The notes under the pieces are model-generated. The model saw only the letters and a list, made by a program, of their open reading frames with translations. It was not told the origin of the DNA and made no database searches. Of a DNA stretch of 64,000 nt, positions 55,944 through 64,000 are shown in pieces. Every line of letters begins with the position of its first letter. Positions within the stretch are counted from its first letter, which is position 1. The stretch comes from Anthoceros angustus (lineage: Eukaryota; Streptophyta; Anthocerotopsida; Anthocerotales; Anthocerotaceae), in NCBI GenBank assembly GCA_010909165.1, contig VJWM01000007.1:1-64000 (forward strand), read 5' to 3'. The translations under genes were made by a program, and so were the position numbers.

Positions 55944-56700
55944 GCTTAGATCGGTACTTAGATGGTGACCCTAATCCAAATGGCTCAGGCCAAATGGACA
56001 CACATTTCTAAGAACGTCGTTATTAAGCATTCTACGCATAGATCGGTACTTAGATAGGGTCCCTAAAGAGAGTGGATATCCTTGGTGCACGGTACTTAGA
56101 TGGGGTCCTTTAGCCTAAAGGGAGTGGATAGCCATTCCCTAAAGGGAGTGGATACCCGTTATTAAGCATCTTGCGCTTAGATCGATACTTAGATGGCGTC
56201 CCTAAAGGGAGTGGATACCCTTTGTGCAAGTAGCTTGGGCACACCATGGTACAAGAATTTTCTTGTCCAAGTGGACTATAATATATTCTTCTTCTGCTTC
56301 TTCTTCTTCTTCTATAGCATAGTCTTAGAATCAGCATAAGTTTAATGTTATGAATGCAACATGATAAGCCCACATCTTTCCACATGGAGGTGCACTCATA
56401 AAAGGCACATGACAAGATGTGGGTAAAAGAAGCTTCAAGAAACTAAGGCTGAACTGTTGTAGCTCATATGGGGTCACGTAGCCGGCATTGAAAGGGGTTG
56501 CAAGACACGACGGATGTGTTCACCCTGGTGACCAAAGCACATGCTTTCATGTGGCCTTCCATACTTTGTGCCCATGTTAAGTACAGGCAAGACAAGCAAG
56601 CCATACAACTGTATTGTTGGATGCGAGGGCCAGGTGTAAAGCCAGATGGTCGTGTGTTTGTGTAGCTCTTCAGGCTAGTGGAAAGGGAGCAAATTTGAAA
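55944..56700. other. Continuation of the dispersed repeat family, then unassigned DNA
   Basis: Units with GATCGGTACTTAGAT and CCTAAAGGGAGTGGAT recur to about 56230, followed by an (TTC)n-like run near 56284-56312. No gene was recognised. Confidence 0.5.
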
Positions 56701-57430
56701 TCTGGGCAAAAGGTACATTGGCCACCCCGCATGATTCGTTTGTCTGTAACTGGGTGGTGGACAGTACGCAAAGAGTGACAGCTTGGAAGACGCTCACAAA
56801 GGGTTTGACGGTCCTGGGAAGAAAGATGTGGAGTCATGCATTGCTCTAATTACATGGTATTCCCAGCTAGGTATGGGCTAGGAAGCCCTTCGCTTGTACA
56901 AGGGGTATGCAAGAAGACAACATCTCTGTACTCAATTATGTGACTTTTGTGTGCCTCCTACAAGCATGTGCAAGTGTTGGGTGCCCCACCTCTTGAGCAT
57001 GGTAAACAGCTTCATACGCAGATAAAAGAGCAAGGATCCCAAGCTGACATATTTGTCACCAATAATTTGGTAAAAATGTATGCAAAGTGAGGCAGCCTAG
57101 AAGTTGCCCACAAAGGGTTTAATAGACTTGGTCAAAAAGATATGGTGACTTGGAATCCCATGATCTCAGGATATGCCCAACAAAGCATAAGATAGGAAGC
57201 CTTGGGATGGTTGTATCTGATTCCGTGACACTTGTGTGCCTCCTGTAGAAATGTGCAAGTGTGGATAGCCCAGCATTTGAAAAGGGGAAGCAGATTCATA
57301 CACAAATAAGAAAAAATCATATTCAGACACAAATCAAAAAAATCAGATTCATATGCGTTTAGCCAACGGTGAGAGGTAGCTAATATGCGTTTAGCCAATG
57401 GTTTGTTGAACATGTATACGCAACGTAGAA
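56700..57430 (+). pseudogene. Second PPR pseudogene remnant
   Basis: Broken plus-strand frames show PPR wording: Q-L-H-T-Q-I-K-E-Q, A-D-I-F-V-T-N-N-L-V-K-M-Y-A-K (about 57011-57090), G-S-L-E-V-A-H, W-N-P-M-I-S-G-Y-A-Q-Q. Stops and shifts occur in every repeat. It is related to the remnant at 49741-51290, and both carry the same ~50-bp flank element. Confidence 0.75.
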
Positions 57431-57969
57431 GGCAATTAGCACAACATGGCAAGAGTTAGGAAGCCATTAATCTATATTTATAGCTTGAAGTCCAATGTAT
57501 CCTTGAAAAACACACTTTGGAGTCCTTTGACAAGGGTTATTCATATTCAAGGTGCATTCAAATCAAAAATAGTGTTATACTTAATTATTGGATAAGGAAA
57601 AGAATGCCCAATTCTATTTTCACTATTTTAAGCTTTTTATTATTTCAAGGAAGTTTCATCGTTTATCACGAAGAATAATTATAATTTTAAAAGATACTAT
57701 TTTTATGCTCTTTTGATGCATGCGTTAACTTGTTTACCAACGAACACGTTGAATGAATGAACGATAACACCATACCCATAAAATCATTGTATTCACGGTA
57801 CATAACATATGCTATTATTAAATATGAAATTGGAACAAAATGGATGGGTTCACATATTGACATATATTCAATGGTAAAAAAAATATCTCAACAAGGAATT
57901 GTAGTAGAACCCATTTAGGTTTTCAAAGTAAATTTAAGCAATAATTTTTACTTACTACTGGAGTTATAT

Positions 57970-58338
57970 ATGAGTACATTCATTTTTCCTGTCATCTTCT
58001 CATTTGATTTGTTTGGACTAGTACGGAAGATGTTCATATTGAAGAACAAAGCACAGTATAATTGGATAATATTTTGGACAATTATATATTTGTATATGAT
58101 TTTATCTTCCACCTATTGTACCATTGCTTATGCATGTGAATCCATGTCAGAACAAAATGTGCTATATCGATTTGATCAAATATGTGGGTCCATTTCTAGT
58201 GTCGAGTTTGAGCAAAATATGTGTTGTTGGAGGGTGAATAATGTTATTCAAGAAAAGACTAACTATATTTGTGATTTATGTGCATCCTTTTATACACTGA
58301 GCAAAAAAATTTGTCCAGCTTTTTGTATAGGAAGGTAA
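57970..58338 (+). CDS. Hypothetical 122-residue protein with a C-terminal cysteine pattern
   Basis: An ATG-started frame in AT-rich DNA. It has a hydrophobic segment (W-T-I-I-Y-L-Y-M-I-L) and then C-C...C-x2-C-x9-C-x3-C at the end. A frameshifted second copy lies 1.32 kb downstream, and a distant relative with the same end pattern lies at 61165-61497. The family was not recognised. It could be an exon of a larger gene or a decayed element. Confidence 0.35.
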   Translation: MSTFIFPVIFSFDLFGLVRKMFILKNKAQYNWIIFWTIIYLYMILSSTYCTIAYACESMSEQNVLYRFDQICGSISSVEFEQNMCCWRVNNVIQEKTNYICDLCASFYTLSKKICPAFCIGR

Positions 58339-60638
58339 TTAATAGAGGGAAAATAATAACATCAAGTTAACTCATTGCATAAAATTATATACGCACTATT
58401 TATTCTTTCATCTCAGTAGCCTCTTATACAGCAATATGCCTTTCATAAGTATGATAGCAAAGACATTCATTTTTCGAGCACTATGAAGTTTTCTAAATGA
58501 GAAATTGCAGCTTTTATGATATGTAAGTTGTTCAACAAGAATGCAAATCATTGAGAAAATCTTACAAATTTACAAGAAGCTGCAGCTTTCGTACTTCATA
58601 TGTAGGTTCTTTAAAAGTAATGAAAAATATTTGAATACAAATTTATATATACTACACATTAGAAAGTTTGTGTACTAGGAGTAAAACTCACAATATATTT
58701 GTAGCCTCTACATGTACTACCTAAATCATTTTGTGTGTTTTTTCCTAATACATACATATAGATTAGCCTACATCCGATGAAAGAAAGATGTTTAAACTTG
58801 TTGATGCATGCAATCATTTTACAATAGTACATTGGGTGATGACTTTGTGACAAAATTTGGGATCTTTATGTCTTATCAAGCCTCAAGTGAGCATCCACGT
58901 TGGCTGAGATCTTCTCTAGCCGACGTAAAAAGGTTTCCTTCATGCCAATTAGCTCAACCACGAGGAGAGCAGATGCTCCAATCAATCACACTTTTGAACT
59001 CACTCGCATGCGAAAAAAAGAACAGATGCTCCAGCCAATCATGCTTTTAAACTCACTTGCTAGAGTCTTGCGTACCAAAAAAAGGGTTTCTTCCACAACG
59101 CCTTTGAACTCACTTGATAGAGTGTCGTGTGCCAAAAAATGGTTTCCTCCTCAGCGACAGCCAGCTCAACCACAAAGGAGAGCTCGTGTTTAAGTCCAAT
59201 CATGCTTTTAAACTCACTTGCTGAAGTCTTGCGTACCAAAAAAAAGGGTTTCTTCCACAACGCCTTTGAACTCACTTGATAGAGTGTCGTGCCAAGAAAT
59301 GTTTTCCTCCTCATCTTCTCATTTGATTTGTTTGGACTAGTACGGAAGATGTTCATATTGAAGAACAAAGCATGATAATTGGATAATATTTTGGACAATT
59401 ATATATTTGTATATGATTTTATCTTCCACCTATTGTACCATTGCTTATGCATGTGAATCCATGTCGAACAAAATGTGCTATATCGATTTGATCAAATATG
59501 TGGGTCCATTTCTAGTGTCGAGTTTGAGCAAAATATGTGTTGTTGGAGGGTGAATAATGTTATTCAAGAAAAGACTAACTATATTTGTGATTTATGTGCA
59601 TCCTTTTATACACTGAGCAAAAAAATTTGTCCAGCTTTTTGTATAGGAAGGTAATTAATAGAGGGAAAATAATAACATCAAGTTAACTCATTGCATAAAA
59701 TTATATACGCACTATTTATTCTTTCATCTCAGTAGCCTCTTATACAGCAATATGCCTTTCATAAGTATGATAGCAAAGACATTCATTTTTCGAGCACTAT
59801 GAAGTTTTCTAAATGAGAAATTGCAGTTTATGATATGTAAGTTGTTCAACAAGAATGCAAATCATTGAGAAAATCTTACAAATTTACAAGAAGCTGCAGC
59901 TTTCGTACTTCATATGTAGGTTCTTTAAAAGTAATGAAAAATATTTGAATACAAATTTATATATACTACACATTAGAAAGTTTGTGTACTAGGAGTAAAA
60001 CTCACAATATATTTGTAGCCTCTACATGTACTACCTAAATCATTTTGTGTGTTTTTTCCTAATACATACATATAGATTAGCCTACATCCGATGAAAGAAA
60101 GATGTTTAAACTTGTTGATGCATGCAATCATTTTACAATAGTACATTGGGTGATGACTTTGTGACAAAATTTGGGATCTTTATGTCTTATCAAGCCTCAA
60201 GTGAGCATCCACGTTGGCTGAGATCTTCTCTAGCGTCGACGTAAAAAAAAGGTTTCCTTCACAGTGCCAATTAGCTCAACCACGTAGGAGAGCAGATGCT
60301 CCAATCAATCACACTTTTGAACTCACTCGCATGCGAAAAAAAGAACAGATGCTCCAGCCAATCATGCTTTTAAACTCACTTGCTAGAGTCTTGCGTACCA
60401 AAAAAAGGGTTTCTTCCACAACGCCTTTGAACTCACTTGATAGAGTGTCGTGTGCCAAAAAATGGTTTCCTCCTCAGCGACAGCCAGCTCAACCACAAAG
60501 GAGAGCTCGTGTTTAAGTCCAATCATGCTTTTAAACTCACTTGCTGAAGTCTTGCGTACCAAAAAAAAGGGTTTCTTCCACAACGCCTTTGAACTCACTT
60601 GATAGAGTGTCGTGTGCCAAGAAATGTTTTCCTCCTCA
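57992..60638 (+). repeat. 1.32-kb tandem duplication
   Basis: 57992-59310 and 59311-60638 are nearly identical. The second copy joins the first at CCTCCTCATC. Each copy also contains ~170-bp internal units (AAACTCACTTGC, TTGCGTACCAAAAAAAGGG, GGTTTCCTCCTCAG). Copy 2 lacks bases at about 59372 and 59465. Confidence 0.95.
59311..59660 (+). pseudogene. Second, frameshifted copy of the 122-residue ORF
   Basis: Matches 57992-58338 but has small deletions near 59372 (AAGCATGATAATTGG for AAGCACAGTATAATTGG) and 59465 that break the frame. The cysteine-patterned end is still readable in one frame. Confidence 0.7.
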
Positions 60639-60718
60639 TCGGCAGCCAGCTCAACCACAAAGGAAAGCTCATGTTTAAGTCAGTCACGCTTTTGAACTCA
60701 CGTGATGGAGTCTCAGCT

Positions 60719-61164
60719 GCAAAGATCCTGGGCCGATAGTCCTTGGAAATATTCAAGATAAAAATATAAAATATTAATCTAGATAATATCTACAATTTTT
60801 ATAGAGTAAGAATAATGTAAAGAATTTTTTTAACTCAATGACAAACCATTTTAAAGGCTAATAAAGGATCATCCAATCGATGAAAAGAGTCACAAAAATA
60901 TATACTATAATAAAGTAGTATATTGATAATACTAGTATTGTGGGAAATGTGTAATAAGGCATGGTTGGTTATTATCAAATATTCCTTGCAATTCAGAAAC
61001 CAAGCGTCTTACTTTATTTAGTTTATGCGTATGCATCATGTTTAATCTTCAATTAATAAGCGGCACGTTGTACACGATAATCTAGTTGGTTTTCTTGTTG
61101 GTTTTTCATTGAATTTGAACTATGAATAAGAAACTCTACATAACCACTTATTACATACATCAGC
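60719..61164. other. AT-rich non-coding DNA
   Basis: Nothing recognised. Confidence 0.4.
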
Positions 61165-61497
61165 GTGTTTAATAGCGGAATGTCATTGGTTTGCAAACAT
61201 ACAAGTGCTTTATGGTTATTAAAATCCTTATTTCAAGACTTTAGCTCTCTTTGTCCCGAGGTCAATATCACTATTATCCATAAATTAGCATGTAATCCCG
61301 ATGTAGACATAGATGTACCACCTCAATTGTACAACCTAGATGGTGAATTTTGTTGTGACTCAATGGACATCATTTTACGAGACCAAAATACAAATGTATT
61401 ATGTCATCTATGCAATATATTTCTGAATTCAGTAGAACTTCATAATTGTCAAAAAAATTGTGGAGTAGACTTTGCGTCACCAGTGCTGCATATGTGA
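61165..61497 (+). CDS. Hypothetical ORF, distant relative of the 57970 ORF
   Basis: An open frame with its first ATG at 61180. The end, F-C-C-D then L-C-H-L-C-N...C-Q-K-N-C, has the same spacing type as the C-C/C-x2-C/C-x3-C end of the 57970 ORF, so both probably descend from one family. No known domain was recognised. It may be an exon. Confidence 0.3.
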   Translation: MFNSGMSLVCKHTSALWLLKSLFQDFSSLCPEVNITIIHKLACNPDVDIDVPPQLYNLDGEFCCDSMDIILRDQNTNVLCHLCNIFLNSVELHNCQKNCGVDFASPVLHM

Positions 61498-62479
61498 TCA
61501 TTGAAGTATGTCGAAATTTTTGTGCAGAAGACTATGCGCCACCAGTAGTGCATAGGTGTTCATCAATGTATGTATGATATGATTAGTGATTGTACAATAC
61601 TATAATAGCCTTCTACGTCCTTAGCTGAACCTTTTACTTTCCAAATTTATTGGACATACATTGAGAATTTTATTACTTAGCTCTAAATCTCATTAGTTCC
61701 AAAAAGCATATATTATTATAGGATCACCATGAACATGAATCCTTTGTATGTTGCTTATACGTTAAGCCAGCTCACTTATATGAAATGAAACTCATAAGAT
61801 ATCCCTTTGTCCTGTATAATAAAAATAATTAAATATGAAACTTGCTTTCAATGAAAATCCTATTACATAGAATGATAGATTAGGGTCTCATGTACATCCT
61901 TAATTAACAAACTCCCACAATAAGGCTATCATGAAACCCATATGATGATACCCCATACTAGGTCATTTTAGTTAGTGAGCCCAGGTCCTATGTACATCCT
62001 TAATTAACAAACTCTCACAATAAGGCCATCATGAAAGCCCCATCAATATCTTCATGACCCTCGTACTATGTCATCTTAGTTAGTGAACCCCACATTCGGG
62101 ACAATATATAGATTCATTGTTAGTGAGCCCCCACACAAACATGGAGATTCATTGTTAATGAGTCCTCATACTAACATTACCATGACAACGCACTAAACTA
62201 TCGCCATCTATATTCAATTCAACACTTAGATTACCTTAGTTAACAAACCAGCATACTAAGGTCAGCATGAAGCCCCCACACTAAGATCATCATAAAGATA
62301 GCCAAAATAAAATCACCATTAATACTCTCATTATTACGCGAAATATGACATTGAGATAAAGAGAAAAAGATTTCTTTATCGAACGACCTATATGATAGTG
62401 CTTTAGTGATTAGCCCCGTACTTCGTTGACAGGACTCCAACACGGGTAACTTAGGTGAGAACCAAATATCTTAACAACA
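61498..62479. other. AT-rich non-coding DNA
   Basis: It contains short duplicated blocks (TGTACATCCTTAATTAACAA near 61890 and 61991, with CTCACAATAAGGC). No gene was recognised. Confidence 0.5.
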
Positions 62480-62720
62480 ATTAACAATAATTTATTTTAA
62501 GTCCACTAAGGACGGACATGCAGCCATGGGACTCAGTACTCCGAGCAACTTGTTCCATGGAGTAAACCAGGCTACTAGCACAAAAGGCATTCCTCTCTAG
62601 GTACCCCATCCAAATCTCACTTGTAGTGTAGGACGCTTAACTTTGACATTCTTAAGTGTGTGTCCATTTGGCTTAAGCCATTTGGACTAATGTCTAGGCT
62701 ATAATGGATAATGGATAACA
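62480..62720 (-). repeat. Inverted copy of the 55-kb dispersed repeat
   Basis: On the minus strand it carries CCGTCCTTAGTGGACTT, AGTCCCATGG, and CCAAATGGCTTAAGCCAAATGG in the order and spacing type seen on the plus strand around 55060-55385. The two copies face each other across about 7 kb. Confidence 0.75.
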
Positions 62721-62994
62721 TAAATGATCAACATTGTTATACTAAATCTAGAGCAACGCACTCCCTCCTTCACAAGAGGCCATGCATCCTAACTACACAT
62801 TTCTTTCTCTATGAAAAATCTTCAATTCATATCTAACATAGATGCTAAACCCTACACCCTATACTCTGCTCAACGAGTTCCATACACTGTGCTCAACGGC
62901 GTTTCTCTCGAGGCTGATTTGTTTTTGACTTAGAGGGACCAGTTTTTTTTGTTGCTGATGTGGTTGTAACAGACCCTGCACGGGACAATATCTG

Positions 62995-63290
62995 CGAGCA
63001 TGTTATCCTTAACCCCTCAGGATGGGCGAAGGAAAGATGGGCAGCGAAGATCCGCAAGTACTCTTACATGCAGGATGGCTACGCCTTCATTCCCTTGCCA
63101 TCGAGACTTACAAAACCATGAGCAAGGATTTTTCCAGATTCGTCAAGGCCTGTACCAAAGCTGACCACTCTCGCAAAAATGGGGTTGGTCTTCCCCTTTC
63201 AGCAGGTACCCATTGCCTTGCAGAGGACGTTGGCGAACGCGCTGTGCAAGATGACAGGAAGCGCAGGGAATGCTGTGTCGAAGGGTGGTA
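62995..63290 (+). other. Possible decayed exon
   Basis: Starting at about 62995, one frame reads N-P-S-G-W-A-K-E-R-W-A-A-K-I-R-K-Y-S, then F-I-P-L-P-S-R-L and, after a stop, continues to about 63290. It looks like protein but matches no family that I recognise. Confidence 0.25.
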
Positions 63291-63455
63291 GGTAGGCACA
63301 AAATCCCGGACCACAAAATTATGGGAGCAGTCGGTAAGTTCAAGAGGAGCGATTGCGGGGCTAGTCCCCTAGTTGCTCCCCTTTTCCTCGGGCAGAATCT
63401 CTCTTTTCTCGGAAAGTCTCCAGGACGCCTTTCCTTATTCATATGCTTCAGGGGA

Positions 63456-63623
63456 CAGCGTTATTTCGTTATTTTGCCGGTGTCAGCGTTATTTCGTTAT
63501 TTTGCCGGTGTCAGCGTTATTTCGTTATTTTGCCGGTGTCAGCGTTATTTCGTTATTTTGCCGGTGTCAGCGTTATTTCGTTATTTTGCCGGTGTCAGCG
63601 TTATTTTGATATTTTGCCGGCGT
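63456..63623 (+). repeat. Six 28-bp tandem units
   Basis: CAGCGTTATTTCGTTATTTT plus GCCGGTGT repeats with starts at 63456, 63484, 63512, 63540, 63568 and 63596. The last unit has one variant base pair region. It is open in all three plus frames, as expected for a stop-free unit. Confidence 0.95.
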
Positions 63624-64000
63624 CGGACTCCCACTCAAGGTTACCAGTAATACCTCATTAAGTTGCCTGCTAAGGAAACGCTTAGTTTGCATTGGATGAT
63701 ACAGTTCTCTGCGAAGTCTTTCAGAAAGTGGAGATGCGCAACCGACTCACAGCACCAGACCCCAGGAGGGCGAGGAACCGATAGGAATCGCCCACTATAT
63801 GCAATCATTTCTCATATAAATATGTGAGTTGGGATCGTACTGCTACCTCCACCAACATGGAAAGGTTTTTTCAGGATTCCTAGGAGCGGATGTTTGGTGG
63901 GTTGCACCTGAGCAAGTCACCAACAATGCCACTTCAAAACTCGCTGGAAGAAGACGATCAAGGTGGACACCACTGCCCAGAAGTAAATGTGTAGAAAAAC
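63624..64000. other. Window edge, nothing recognised
   Basis: No ORF or RNA gene is supported. Confidence 0.4.

Noticed and set aside
55455-55968. Repeat-encoded ORFs on both strands
   Set aside because: The unit length is a multiple of three and lacks stops, so open frames are automatic; no start context or domain.
63270-63661. Three overlapping repeat-encoded ORFs
   Set aside because: Produced by the 28-bp minisatellite, open in all plus frames.

Overview
The window is plant nuclear DNA: a large block of nested LTR retrotransposons (about 1-25 kb), a run of intact spliced genes (about 26-50 kb), then repeat-rich, mostly non-genic DNA (about 50-64 kb). The genes are plant families with GT-AG introns that are mostly about 75-170 bp. 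PLS-type PPR remnants are present, and one retroelement carries a DNA methyltransferase. Together these suggest a non-seed land plant (lycophyte, fern or bryophyte). The very short introns recall Selaginella-like lycophytes, but this assignment is inference only.

Retrotransposon block. A degenerate, probably minus-strand retroelement fills about 1-3.65 kb. The outer plus-strand element, TE1, is bounded by matching ~550-bp LTR-like sequences at 5850-6398 and 22355-22912. TE1 is a Ty3/gypsy element with the order gag (two CCHC knuckles), aspartic protease, C5 cytosine DNA methyltransferase of DNMT3/DRM type, reverse transcriptase, RNase H, integrase, and a C-terminal PHD finger. A second gypsy element, TE2 (7689-16456, 1.2-kb LTRs, tRNA-Asp-type primer site), sits inside the gag region of TE1. 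TE2 carries a ~1-kb internal tandem duplication with a 10-bp junction microhomology. A truncated Ty1/copia pol fragment follows at 23.2-24.9 kb. All these elements are broken by many small indels.

Gene block. Five genes could be assembled exon by exon with consistent phase and no internal stops: a 13-exon delta14-sterol reductase (FACKEL type, minus strand, 26858-29220), a 5-exon LONGIFOLIA/TRM-like microtubule-associated protein (34249-38822), an 8-exon acid lipase (minus strand, 42400-44411), a single-exon F-box protein (45455-46702) and a 5-exon cohesin acetyltransferase of the CTF7/ECO1 family (47309-49463). A diverged copy of the sterol reductase's last exon lies 0.55 kb downstream of that gene. 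The five genes have no obvious common pathway; they are ordinary housekeeping and developmental neighbours.

Right part. Two PPR pseudogenes (about 49.7-51.3 and 56.7-57.4 kb), an unassigned minus-strand multi-exon gene candidate (about 52.2-53.6 kb), tandem arrays with 41-, 84- and 28-bp units, an AT-rich 1.32-kb tandem duplication (57992-60638) and two small cysteine-patterned ORFs were found. The most interesting object is TE1, which joins a DNA-methylation writer and a chromatin-reader finger in one retrotransposon.
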